A stretch of DNA of 64,000 nt. It comes from Patella vulgata (lineage: Eukaryota > Mollusca > Gastropoda > Patellidae). The first letter of the stretch is position 1, and every line of letters starts with the position of its first letter. The notes under the pieces are model-generated. The model had not been told where the DNA came from and made no database searches. It was given only the letters and a program-made list of their open reading frames with translations. This document shows positions 10,198 through 21,639 of this stretch, one piece after another. The position numbers and the translations under genes are program-made. The DNA lies in contig NC_065884.2 of NCBI RefSeq assembly GCF_932274485.2, positions 36,103,540 through 36,167,539 on the forward strand, in the 5' to 3' direction.

Positions 10198-11724
10198 CTA
10201 TTCAAAACAAGTAGGGGATATTTGATTTTTAAGTGTTATTAAAGTCACCTAATGAAACTGACGAAGAAACAAATGACAAAATGAAATGAAGTTCACATTC
10301 ATCGATTTATTCCAAATGATCGTTAGACTAAGTAAGGCACAGACTGACCATTATAAGGGTAAAATGATACCCGGGGTCAAACAGCAAAGTTACCACAGCA
10401 TCACAACCAAGTCAGTAACGGGTAAATCCTCCTCTGTTTGCCAAACAAGCATTGATCCGACGTGGCATACTCCTAATGAGACGTCTAAGGTCATTTTGGT
10501 CCAGATTGTCCCATTCCTGTTGCAACGCAGCAGCAAGTTCTTGGACATTGGCAGGACGTTGTTGACGTTGACGTAACCTCTGTCCAAGCATGTCCCAGAC
10601 ATGCTCGATGGGGGAGAGGTCGGGACTCAGTGCTGGCCAAGGTAATGTGGTGATGTTCTGTTGTTGGAGGTAACCTGTAACGATCCTGGCCCTGTGACAT
10701 CTTGCGTTGTCATCCTGGAAGATGAAACGGCGGCCATGACGTCGTGCGAACGGCACAACATGGACTGCCAAGATGTTGTCCCGGTAGTACTGGCCTGTAA
10801 CACGCCCTGCAACAACATGTAAAGCCGTTCTTCCAGCAACAGTGATGCCTCCCCACACCATAACAGAACCACCCCCAAATCGATCATGTCTGATGACGTT
10901 AACGTCTTGGAAGCGCTCGTTTCGACGACGCCACACCCTCCTACGTCTGTCCAAAAAATCAACAGTGAACCTTGACTCATCTGAAAACATCACATTGCTC
11001 CAGCGTCGATTATCCCAGTGTTGACGATCCCTACACCAACGACGTCTTGCCTGAATGTGATGATCTCTCAAACAAGGGATCACGCGAGGACGTCGGGCGC
11101 GAAGGTGACCCCTATGTAGTCGATTCCGAATCGTCTGGCCACTCACTCTCACACCAGTGTCTGTTTGAAGACGAGCGCTGATCTGATTTGCTGTGATGAC
11201 ACGATTTCTCAAGGCCAAGGTACGGATAAATCGATCCTGGGCTTGAGTTGTCGCCCTTGGTCGACCTGAGCGTGGTCTGTCCTGTACAGATTGTGTATCA
11301 CGGTATCTGGACCATAGCCTGCTTATGACAGACTGAGAAACATTCATCGTCCGCGCCACAACCGCCTGTGTTGTGCCGATCTGTAGCATGCCAAGGGCAC
11401 GTAACCTTTCATTTTGGGTAAGCCGACGCATATCAAAATTTGTTTTCTGGTCACTAAAACAATTAAACTGATGTTTCCACCCTGGAATTCAATGCCACAA
11501 TGACTGTAACATTCAAAGTCAGAGTCGTGCAAATCTTGGGTTGGACCCCCATGATGATCCCAAGCATCACCTGCATTCCATGCGGTAGCTATTGGTGCGT
11601 TTGGGCGTCACATGTAACTGGAAATGTTTCTTCTGTTAGGTTCTATAGTGACTTTTTTCGTAGTCATTTGCATATTTTAGTATTATGCCCCCAAAATCAA
11701 ATATCCCCTACTTTTTTTGAATAG
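10198..11724 (-). mobile_element. Tc1/mariner-family transposon, copy 1, apparently complete
   Basis: Terminal inverted repeats of about 31 bp begin CTATTCAAAA and enclose AGTAGGGGATATTTGATTTT. The target dinucleotide TA flanks both ends (10196-10197 and 11725-11726). The length of 1527 bp and one 1020-bp reverse-strand gene are usual for Tc1-like elements. Copy 2 at 35697-37223 has the same length and differs at only about half a dozen bases that I can find by eye, which points to recent transposition. Confidence 0.95.
10412..11431 (-). CDS. Tc1-type transposase, 339 aa, intact
   Basis: The transposase binds the element's inverted repeats and cuts and pastes it into TA sites. The N-terminal part (about 1-110) has two helix-turn-helix DNA-binding regions joined by a linker with GRPR (56-59). 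The catalytic domain shows all three acidic residues: D151 in FSDESRF, D241 in QDDNARCH and E276 in SPIEHVW. Exactly 34 residues separate D241 from E276, giving the DD34E signature of the Tc1 family. GGGSVMVWGG (187-196) is another typical motif. The start was chosen at MRRLTQNERL because the frame is then full length for the family and lies about 290 bp inside the right end. No intron or stop is seen. Antisense and other-frame ORFs of 60-117 aa over this gene are shadows. It may be active, but the sequence alone cannot show that. Confidence 0.95.
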   Translation of the reverse strand: MRRLTQNERLRALGMLQIGTTQAVVARTMNVSQSVISRLWSRYRDTQSVQDRPRSGRPRATTQAQDRFIRTLALRNRVITANQISARLQTDTGVRVSGQTIRNRLHRGHLRARRPRVIPCLRDHHIQARRRWCRDRQHWDNRRWSNVMFSDESRFTVDFLDRRRRVWRRRNERFQDVNVIRHDRFGGGSVMVWGGITVAGRTALHVVAGRVTGQYYRDNILAVHVVPFARRHGRRFIFQDDNARCHRARIVTGYLQQQNITTLPWPALSPDLSPIEHVWDMLGQRLRQRQQRPANVQELAAALQQEWDNLDQNDLRRLIRSMPRRINACLANRGGFTRY

Positions 11725-11961
11725 TATATATACTATCATGTCAGATGTAGCTATTATAATTTCTAATTTAATTATAAATAAATACTTACAGAAAGGAATG
11801 CATGAACCAAATCTGCTTTTACTTGACTAAATGTTTTATCACGAACCATCATAAAATGGTGCTCTTGTTCCATACCCATTAATCCTCCAAACCATGATCT
11901 TTTGGCCATTCTGAAATATCGAAAGGAAGCAAGATTTTGAGATATGCTTCAAATATAGAAT
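11725..11961. other. No gene seen
   Basis: Short AT-rich stretch between Tc1 copy 1 and a V element. A 60-aa reverse frame overlaps the V 5' end and has no motif. Confidence 0.4.
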
Positions 11962-12778
11962 GAACAAGCCAACAGTGAGGCTGATGTCCCCTGACGAATT
12001 CCAAAAATAAATAGATGGCACATATTAATTAATAGCACATTTATTTTTTTCAAAAGTATCAAGTAATCAAAAAGATATTCAACTATACACTAAGTTTCAT
12101 CACTCTCTATCAGATAGAATCAAATTTATCTTGTCCCAAAGCATCAACCAATGAAATTTCTCAGCTCTGCTTAGCTTTAGCTCGAAATGTTAATCATTGA
12201 ACTCAGTCAAGACATTCACCTAATGAACATCTACATCAAGTTTAAACATTCTACCTCAATTAAAAGCAGAGTAATGTTCCAAAGTCTTGACCAATCAAAT
12301 TGCTTATCGCTCCTTAGCCTACGCAGAAAATTCTCATCATCGGACTTAGTCAAAATAATGATATAATAAATCTATACTCAGAGTTTCATCACTCTCACTT
12401 AATTAAAACTAAAGTTATCGTGCCCCAAAGCATCAACCAATCAGATTGCTTATCTCTGCTTACCATAAGCAGACAATGTTTATCATCAAACTCCATCAAG
12501 GCATTCACCTAATGAATGCCTACACCAAGTTTGAACATTCTAGCTCAATTAGGAAGAGAGTTATTGTTTCCCAAAAAGTGTGATAGACAGACAGACGGAA
12601 GAACTCATTTTAATAGTCCCCTGCTTTCTTCGGAGTTATAACATTCTACCTCGATTAGAAGAAGAGTTGAAGAGTTATTGTGTTCCAAAGAATCGACCAA
12701 TCAAATTGCTTATTGCTCTACTAACTAATGTTATCGTGTCCCAAAGTATCAGCCGATCAAATTTCTTATCTCTGCTTA
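11962..12778 (+). mobile_element. V-family HINE-like element, 5' end and array, split by T1
   Basis: The 5' end has AGCCAACAGTGAGGCT, an inverted AGCC/GGCT pair, then GATGTCCCCTGAC, the subterminal motif in diverged form. Monomers of about 147 bp follow. A microsatellite-like GACAGACAGACGG near 12584 and half of the V 3' hairpin (GTCCCCTGCTTTCTTCG, about 12630) mark one element end. More V monomers continue to 12778, where element T1 interrupts one. The monomer resumes at 26417. Confidence 0.65.
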
Positions 12779-13510
12779 TAGGCGGGTAAAGATAAGCCAT
12801 ATGGAGTGGATACCTAAACAAATTGCAACAGAATTTTTCTTGATGGAATCTGGTAGAGGGGTCCCTGAAGGTCCCCCAAACAGAAATCGGCCAAAATAAA
12901 AAGATAGGTTTTCGAGTAATTAGCATAAATCCAACATGGCCACCATTGACATCTTAAAACTCCAATATCTCAGGAATGGTTGAGTTTGGAGGATGTAAAA
13001 TGTATTACGGGTAGATAGGAAAGTGGTACAGATGGCACAGAAAAACAAAGCGAAATGACGTCCCTGTTACGTCATACTGTCATACGACCAACAATTTGCA
13101 TAAATCCAATGGCCGCCATTGAAACTTAAAACTCCGATATCTTGGGAATGGTTGAGTTTGGAGAATGTAAATGTATTACGAGTAGGTAGTAAAGTGCTAC
13201 CAAAGAACTAGAAAAACAATGCCACAACAATTAATTAGCATAAATCCAATATGGCCACCATTGGCACCTTAAAACTCCAATATCTCGGTAATGGATGAGT
13301 TTGGAGGGTATAAATGTATTACGGGTAGATAGGAAAGTGCTACCAAAGAATCAGAAAAACATTGCCAAATTACGTCGCCGTGATGTCGTAACGTCATACT
13401 TCCAATAATTAGTATAACTCCAATATGGCCGCCATTTGAACCATATAAACATCCAGTTTTTCGCGGATGGTTGAGTTTAGAGGGTGAAAATGTATTTTCA
13501 AACAATTCAT
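12779..13510 (+). repeat. T1 left arm with internal tandem units
   Basis: Four imperfect units begin near 12921, 13095, 13235 and 13408, each with ATAAATCCAA, a line like AAAACTCCAATATCTCGG and GTATTACGGGTAGATAGGAA. The arm also carries ACGTCAT motifs. Its reverse complement is the right arm at 25440-26416, and a third, more distant version forms the arms of T2. Confidence 0.7.
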
Positions 13511-14380
13511 ATATTTCTTGAATATCTATATACATATCATCAGTTTGTAACGGTTTTAACAGGAATATTTTACTTGGTTTCTGATAGACCTGGATTTCAA
13601 TTATGGACTGCTAACAATTCTTCTGCTAACAATTCTTCTGCTAACAATTCTTCTTTATTGATGATTTCAGGGACTGTAGTGTCAAGTGTGCAATTGGTTC
13701 AGGTTCATGCGAATCGTTGAATATGAATTTCAATCTTTAAGTTGGCGTCGGGTGAATTAGTTAACAAACTTGGCGGGTCTAGTTCTGGAGCTCCTGTCCG
13801 TGTGTCTCTAGAAGGTTGGTCAATGTAATACTTTGGTCCTTTAACTAATTATTGGATATTACATTCTATAGAGTCAAGAAAAATGACATTTTTATATACA
13901 TTAAAAAAACAAAACAGTGATATTTTGATAAAATCCTTACTATTGTCAAAATATCCATCAAATTCTATGTGGTTGATAGACCAAATAAGGTAGGTCAGTC
14001 TATAACGTGCAGAAATTAGGGGGTTATACAAGAGGGTGTTGAGTGAAATTGAGCAGAACTCACCCTGATATTCCTAGCGGCTATCATCAATGCTTTATTG
14101 AGAACGTGGAACATAGAAGCCTTGCAAGCAGTTTAATAGTAAAGCTGTAGAAACGAACTAACCTGTAGTTTTATTTTACGATCACAAAGGAAACACAACA
14201 AGGAAGTCCGATATATTATTACATCATTGCTGCTTTAATTTCAAATAAGAGGTACAGAAGCCATATGCATTCAAAGTACCGATCAGAAATCCTGGTCCAT
14301 AAATATGATGTAGCTGTATCGCGAACGCTGAATGAAATAGGTCTAAAATTGCTTGGGGTCTCACCGCTTTTACCAAGCAT
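13511..14380. other. No gene recognised; short minisatellite inside
   Basis: Between the T1 left arm and the first X element. It includes three copies of a 15-bp unit, GCTAACAATTCTTCT, at about 13610-13656. Small frames at 13484-13720, 13849-14031 (minus) and 14219-14401 (minus) have no motif. Part of this could be original T1 interior. Confidence 0.4.
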
Positions 14381-15064
14381 AACTAGACCTGCAAGCAGCA
14401 CTGAACCGGCTTTCAGGAATCAGATAGGAAGTGTGTCATACAATAGCCCATTTATCGAGCTACCAAACGATACTTTAGATGTTTTGATCCGGTCACACCC
14501 GACGGTAAAATCCCAATTGTTGCAAGAGCACCGATTTTTTTACTGTCTTTTTTTTTTTTAATTATCGAATATTTTTTTTCACTACTTCCTGTTTACGGAT
14601 CATTATCGGGATAGATTTAACAAGTGGTATGGGAACTTAACTTCCTGTACCAGAAGTTTCAGAAAGATCCATTGGACAGTTTTACCTCCCTTATACCATT
14701 AGAAGTATCCAGCGACACTTTAGTTCTTTTGGTACGCTAAGATCTGATGGATAAATCAAGTTTTTCGCAAGAGCGCTAATTTTTTTTAACCTTTTTCTTC
14801 ATTTTTTGAATACGTCCAGTATGGAGATTATTGTTGGGATAGTTTTAATAACCAATTTGGTTAATTAGGTAGCCACAGGGCTCTGTAATGATATATTACA
14901 TTATCTGATCAGATAAAATGGCCCTGAGAAAAATCCTATGTTCAAAAGTGCCAAAAATTCAAAAATGTCAAAATATCGAAAATTAAATTTCAATAACTCA
15001 ATACATATTATACATCGTTAGAATCATAATTAGGTTAGCTAACTGAATGTGTAACCTTTTCGTA

Positions 15065-17996
15065 ACGATAGGTTGCCAGGCAACCAAACATACGTCAACA
15101 AGAGTTGTCGCATATTTTTACTTTTTTCGGTAATTAAAAATTTATAATACATTAAAATGTGATTAAGAGTAACAACTAATTAAGTAATTATCAGAAAACC
15201 ATTAGAATTTGTTTGGTTTTTATAAAGTTCTGCCCATGCTAATGTTTAGTATACGAAACTTTTAACATCATGGATTTAGTTGTTCAAGTCATAAAAATTC
15301 ATTGAAAATCAATATACTTGTTCGTCTCAAGACCTTAAACTCTGTGTATCAATCTGAAGTCAATCGGATGATAACTTTAGCCTCTAGAGCGTCACAAGAT
15401 TTTTCAAAGTGATCAAGGGCCATAACTTGGGCAGTAATTATCGGAAATCGTTGAAAATCAATATGATTCTTCGTTTCATGACCTCAAACACTCTGTATAA
15501 ATTTAAAGTCAATCGGATATTAACTGTAGCCTCTACAGCATTTACAAGATTTTTTGAAGTGATCAAGGGCCATAACACTGGCAGTACTTATCAGAAATCG
15601 CGGAAAATCAATAGGCTTCTTCGTCTCATGACCTTAAACACTGTGTATAAATTTAAAGTCAATTGGATATTAACTTTAGCTTCTACAGCGTCCACAAGAT
15701 TTTTCAATGTGATCAAGGGCCATAACACTGGCAGTAATTATCGAAAATCGCTGAAAATCAATAGGCTTCTTCGTCTCATGATCTTAAACATTGTGTATAA
15801 ATTTAATGTCAATCGGATATTAACTTTAGCCTCTAGAGCGTTCACCCCAGTCAACTTCAAATCCGTGTAGCAAAAAATCTAAATGGTCAACCCCCTACAA
15901 AATTATGATGAGGAGATTGCCAAAGTCCACAAGATTTTTGAAAGTGATCAAGGACCATAACTCTGGCAGTAATTATCTGAAATTGCTGAAAATCAATAGG
16001 CTTCTTCGTCTCATGACCTTAAACATTGTGTATAAATTTAAAGGAAAACGGATATTAACTTTAGCCTCTAGAGCGTCCACAAGATTTTTTGAAGTGATCA
16101 AGGGCCATAACTCTGGCAAAATTATCGGAAATCGCTGAAAATCAATAGGCTTCTTCATCTCATGACCTTAAACACTGTGCATAAATTTAAAGTAAATCGG
16201 ATATTAACTTTAGCCTCTAGAGCGTCCACACGACTATCGAATGGACTCTCGATAGAGATACGCCCACATTTTCGAGAGATGGATAGAGAACAAGCTAACA
16301 AGAAAATGATTTTTCCTACTATCAAGGGCCATAATTCAGGAAATTACAATTCAATATGCGCGAATATCGACAGGAACCGAGATCTTTGTGTTATAAACTT
16401 ACATTTCAAGTTTCAACAAAATCGGATCAAAATTGTGACCTCTATAGGGTCCACAACCTTGATATACCATATTTTTACGCTATTTGAGAACGAACGGCGG
16501 CCATTTTGTCTGTCAATTTTGGGCTGAATTTCACGAAATTTGAATTCAGCCATCCTTTGTCTGTCAATTTTGGGTTGATTTACACGAAATTCGAATTCAG
16601 CCATCCTTAGGGTGCAACAGTGATATAATAATACAGTTTTTTAAATCGGATAAAAATTATGACCTCTATAGGGTCCACAAGCTAAAAACGTGATTTTTTG
16701 TACAATCAGGGGCCATAATTCAGGAAGTTACAGTCCGATATGCGCGAATATCGAAAGGAACCGAGATCTTTGGGTTATAAACTTAAATTTCAAGTTTCAA
16801 CAAAATCGGATCAAAATTGTGACCTCTATAGGGTCGACAACCTTGATATACCATATTTTTATGCTATTTGAGAACGAACGGCGTCCATTTTGTTTGTCAA
16901 TTTTGGGCTGATTTTCATGAAATTCAAACTCAGCCGTCCTTAGGGTGTAACGGTGATATAATAATATGTTTCTTTTAATCGGATAAAAATTATGACCTCT
17001 ATAGGGTCCACAAGCTAAAAACGCGATTTTGCGTACAATCAGGGGCCATAATTCAGGAAGTTATGGTCCGATAGGCGCGAATATCAACAGAAACAGAGAT
17101 CTTTGGGTTATAAACTTACATTTCAAGTTTCAACAAAATCGGATAAAAATTGTGACCTCTATAGGGTCCACAACCTTGATATACCATATTTTTACATTAT
17201 TTTAGAACGAACAGCGGCCATTTTGTCTGGCAATTTTGAGCCGATTGTCACGAAATTCAACCTCAGCTGTCCTTAGGGTGTAACGGTGATATAATAAACC
17301 GTTTTTTAAATCGGATAAAAATTATGACCTCTATAGGGTCCACACCCAAAAACGCGTTTTTGCGTACAATCAGGGGCCATAATTCATGAAGTTACGGTCC
17401 GATATGCGTGAATATTGAAAGGAACCGAGATCTTTGTGTTATAAACTTACATTTCAAGTTTCAACAAAATTGGATAAAAATTGACACCTCTATAGGGTCC
17501 ACAACCTTGATATACCATATTTTTACGCTATTTGAGAAAAAACGGCGGCCATTTTGTCTGTCAGTTTTGGGTCAATTTTCACGAAATTCGAACTCAACCG
17601 TCCTTAGGGTGTAACGGATAAAAATCATGACCTCTATAGGGTTCACAAGCTAAAAACACGATTTGTCATACAATAAGGGGCCATAATTCATGAAGTTACG
17701 GTCCGATATGCGCGAATATCCAATATCGGATAAAAATTGTGAGCTCTACAGTGTTCACAAGCCAAAAACATGATTTTTCGTACAATCAGGGGCCATAATC
17801 CATGAAGTTATGTGCCGATAGATGCCAATATCGAAAGGAACCAAGATCTTAGGGTGATAAACCTATATTTCAAGTTTCATTGAAATCAGATAAAAATTGT
17901 GACCTGTAGACTGTTCACAAACAATTGTGGACGTCCAGACAGACAGGGGCGACAACAATATACGTCCACATGAAAATGTGGGCGTATCAAAATATA
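15065..17996 (+). mobile_element. W-family HINE-like element inserted in X1
   Basis: The 5' palindrome GTTGCCAGGCAAC is at 15072-15084 with a diverged subterminal motif (CATACGTCAACA). 150-bp monomers follow to about 16230, with GGGCCATAAC phrases at 15421, 15571 and 15721. Then a 331-bp repeat array runs to about 17930. The 3' end has GACAGACAGG, the hairpin CGTCCACATGAAAATGTGGGCG near 17961-17982, then TAT. A second W-type 5' terminus sits inside it at 16233-16272. The 153-aa frame at 15409-15870 reflects the 150-bp period. Confidence 0.7.
16233..17935 (+). repeat. 331-bp dimeric tandem array with its own W2-type 5' terminus
   Basis: It starts with an inverted repeat CTATCGA...TCGATAG (16235-16253) and ATACGCCCACATTTT (16258-16272). 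The latter is the perfect reverse complement of AAAATGTGGGCGTAT at the 3' hairpin near 17973-17987. The array repeats about every 331 bp (AGCTAAAAACG-type marks near 16680, 17012 and 17343). Each unit is two related monomers of about 166 bp, both ending in ATGACCTCTATAGGGTCCAC or close to it. Confidence 0.75.
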
Positions 17997-18485
17997 AGGG
18001 TTATAAAATGGGCAGAAAATTCGAAAAAATTCGAAAAATAAAGGGCGATAACTCTGAATGAAACTTATATTATTGGAATCGGATAGACTTTAGGTATACA
18101 AAACTGTAGGTCAAATTTGAAAATTTTGCAGAATAACAAAAATTGTCTCGTAAACAACGTATTTTCAAAATTTGAATGACAAAAGCCATAGATGAATGTT
18201 CGAAATGGAAAAATGTGAGATAGCCATTATCTCGGAAAAGATTCGGGGTTTCCGGAAATGTCATTTGTTTGAAAATAGGTAAAGAATTGATGAAACCATG
18301 GCCGGTTTTCAATTCCAGAAAAAAGTACAAAATTCTGTTACTTCTGGTATGCGCAGAAGTTTCAAAATTGTTTTATCAAGTAGCCACCACATGGTTTCGC
18401 GATAGAAAATTTGGTTCCAGATCGATATCTGTTTTCGATCATGGAGAAATAGGCTCCCGCGGAAAAAAAAAAAAAAAAAATAATA

Positions 18486-20237
18486 ACTACAACTGCGAAG
18501 CAGTAATGACGGGTTTCACCGGTGCCACGTTACCCTTGAACTTATGTCACTTCCGGTACCAATGAAACCGTTAAACAGGTTTCCACATAAGCATTGCACA
18601 CATGAAATAAAATGGACGCAGAAACAACCAAATCCAGCAATCAATTCATTTGCTACATGTCAGTGATCCTGTCAAAATTACATTACTTCCGGTGATAATG
18701 AAAATGTTAAATTGGTTTATGAAATCAGAAATAGCATCATCACATGGTGAAAATTTTATGTAAATCCTATAATAATTGCCACCTTTATAGACCAAAAACC
18801 TTGAAAAATGACTTGTAGAAAATCGCCTATTTCTCTGCAACCGTACAAGTTAGAAACCATTTTGAGGTATCTGTATGATCGAATGAGTTCATTCTATTTG
18901 TTGATTGGAATTAAATATCATAATTTTAAAAACATTACAAATCTGATTCATTTGAATAAAATATCTGTTTTGAAGGCTAAAAATACAGTTTTTGCCAAAA
19001 TGACGTTACTTCCGGTGATAATGAAAATCTTAAATTACTTGTATGAAATCGTAAATGGCATTATGTATCACACAGTGAAAATTTCATGAAAATCGAATAA
19101 TAATTGACACTTTTATTGACAAAAAACCTTAAAAAGTGACCTGTTGAAAATTGCCTATTTCTCCGCAACTGAACAAGTTAGAAACCATTTTGTGATATCT
19201 ATATGATCGTAAGGGTTCATTGTATTAGTTGATTTGAATCAAATATCAAAATTTTAAACAAATAACAAATATGACTCATTTGAATAAATTACTGGTTTCG
19301 AAGGCTATAAATACAATTTTTGCCCAAATTACGTCATTTCCGGTGATATTGAAAATGTTAAATTGGTTTGACCTAGTTAAAATTGACATTACACATCAAA
19401 TGGTGTCACTTTTATGAAAATCGAATAATAATTGACTCTTTTACAGGCAAACTAGCGTAAAAAGTGACTCATGCAAAATTGCCCATTTCTCGGCAACTGC
19501 GCATATTACAAATTAATTTTCACATACATTCTCTCCGTATAGATTATTGCTACGAGTTTATGAAAGTTACGAAGTAATATTTTAAAATATGAAAACGCTG
19601 GATGGGTTGTAAATAGCTTAATTTTACACCTTTTTTCACCTTTTAATCGAAATAGCCCGAAAACGGAATCGAAATTAAAAAAACTGGTCCCAACATTTTG
19701 TGCGCCTTTAAAGGGCGCACAATTTCAGTTATACCAGATTTGAAAAAAATAATATTTGCTTTCGAAAAATGGTACCTAAATGTCAAAATTGTAGTTTTTT
19801 GTCAATTTACGCCGCTTCCGGTGCCGACAGATAACACTATTGGTAACAAAAAAAATGACAATCGAGACAACTTTGTTTTATACAAATCGAACAATAAATA
19901 ATTAATCTAGGACTGAAAAACTGAATTAGCCAATGGGGGCCAAGGAAAATTACCGAGACAAAAAATTTTCACGTTTTGCCCAAGTCAGAGGACTCGTTAT
20001 ATTTGTGTTAAACACGACTAAAAAATATTCATAAATACAAAAGTTTTTTGTCGCAGAACGTTCAAAATAGCTTTATCCTCTAAGTCACACCCACTTTTCC
20101 GATAAAACCGAAGAAATCGTAACGATCCGACAATCAGTTGCTGAGATCTACTCAAAACAAAAGAAGAATAATAATAATAAGAATAATAATTTTAACAAAA
20201 ACAATAGTGTTTCACACAAGCTACGCAGTGTGAAACC
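18486..20237 (+). mobile_element. Y-family HINE-like element, complete-looking
   Basis: The 5' end is the palindrome ACTGCGAAGCAGT (18492-18504) followed by GACGGGTTTCACCGG. The body has roughly 310-bp repeats with AGAAACCATTTTG and TGACCTGTTGAAAATTGCC. A pre-terminal AATAATAATAA tract (20168-20190) is followed by ACAAAAACAATAG and the hairpin GTTTCACAC / GTGTGAAACCC at 20209-20237. The 3' motif GTGAAACCC is the exact complement of the 5' motif GGGTTTCAC. An X element begins within a few bases of its end. Confidence 0.75.
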
Positions 20238-21639
20238 CTAATAATAACTAGACCTGCAAGCAGCACTGAACCGGCTTTCAGGAATCAGACAGGAAGTTTG
20301 TCATACAATAACCCATTCATCGAGCTACCAAACGATACTTTAGATGTTTTGATGCGGTCACACCCAACGGTGAAATCATGATTTTTGCAAGAGCACCGAT
20401 TTTTACTAGGTTTTTTTTTTAATATCGAATATTTTTTCGACTACTTCCGGTTTACGGATCATTGTCGGGATAGATTTAACATGTTGTATAGGAACTTAAC
20501 TTCCTGTACCAGAAGTTTCAGAAAGATCCATTGGACAGTCTTTAAAAGAAAGGAAAATTAGAAGATATTTAACAATATTTAGCAAATAATTGGTAGTCTG
20601 ATACTAATGTGTTATCTCCCATATACCATTAGAAGAAGATATAACAATTTTTCAACTTTTTTCAAAGATTGTGGCTCTTTTTGGACCATTTATACCGAGG
20701 CTTTATATTGAGGCTTTTAAATTTGGATTCACACCCTAGACCACCGTTAATACTCTAAGTAACAGAAGTTTAAGAAAGGAAAAAAAAAAAGTTTTCGGGA
20801 TGAAAGCATCTGAATAGCCCCCAAAAATGAAAATACTAGATTTTCAGCGTCCCATTATATATTGCCTAACCAGCGAATTTTTACCATTTAGATGTCATAC
20901 GATCGTCCATTGTTCTTGCTATCCAATGACACTTTAGTTGTTTTGAAATCTCACGTAGTAATCACTTTTTTCGCAAGATCACCATTTTTTTACTTCTTAT
21001 GTTTTTCTCAAAATATCGGATATTTTTTCGACTACTTCCGGTTTTTGGATCATTGTCGGGATAATTTCAACAAGTTGTTTGGTTACCTAACCTTCTGTAC
21101 AAGAAGTTTCAGAAAAATCCATTCAGCTGTTTTCCAAAGAAAGAAAAATAGAAGAGCATTTTCAGTAATTTAAGGATTTTTGAGGTTCTTTTTGGACCAC
21201 TTATATTATTTCAATGCTTTTATTTTTGGACTCACGCCATAGTCCACCCATAGGACTCTGAGTAAAAAAAGTTTAAGAAAAATTGTAGTTTTCGTTTTCG
21301 AGAAAATGGCGTCTCAAAATGCTCCAAAACATTTTTCATTTTTCGAACGCTAGAAGTCAGCGACGAAGTTTCGAAATTTTCAAATGCTATTGTCCGAGAA
21401 AAGACTCAGTGTTTCTGAAAATGTCATTTGTATGAAAATAGGTACAGAATTGACGAAGCTACGGCCGTTTTTAAATTTTTATGCACCGCACAAAATTCGG
21501 CCACTTCAGGTCTGCGCAGAAGTTTCAAAAATAGTTTATCAAGTAGCCACCACATGGTTTCCCGATAGAAAATTAGGTCCTATTTCGGTATCTGTTACAG
21601 GCACTGAGAAATAGGCTCCGGTGAAAAAAAAAAAAATAA

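Noticed and set aside
10491-11181. Several 60-117 aa frames on both strands over the Tc1 transposase, repeated at copies 2 and 3
   Set aside because: They are other-frame shadows of the 339-aa transposase; only that frame has the DD34E residues and family length.
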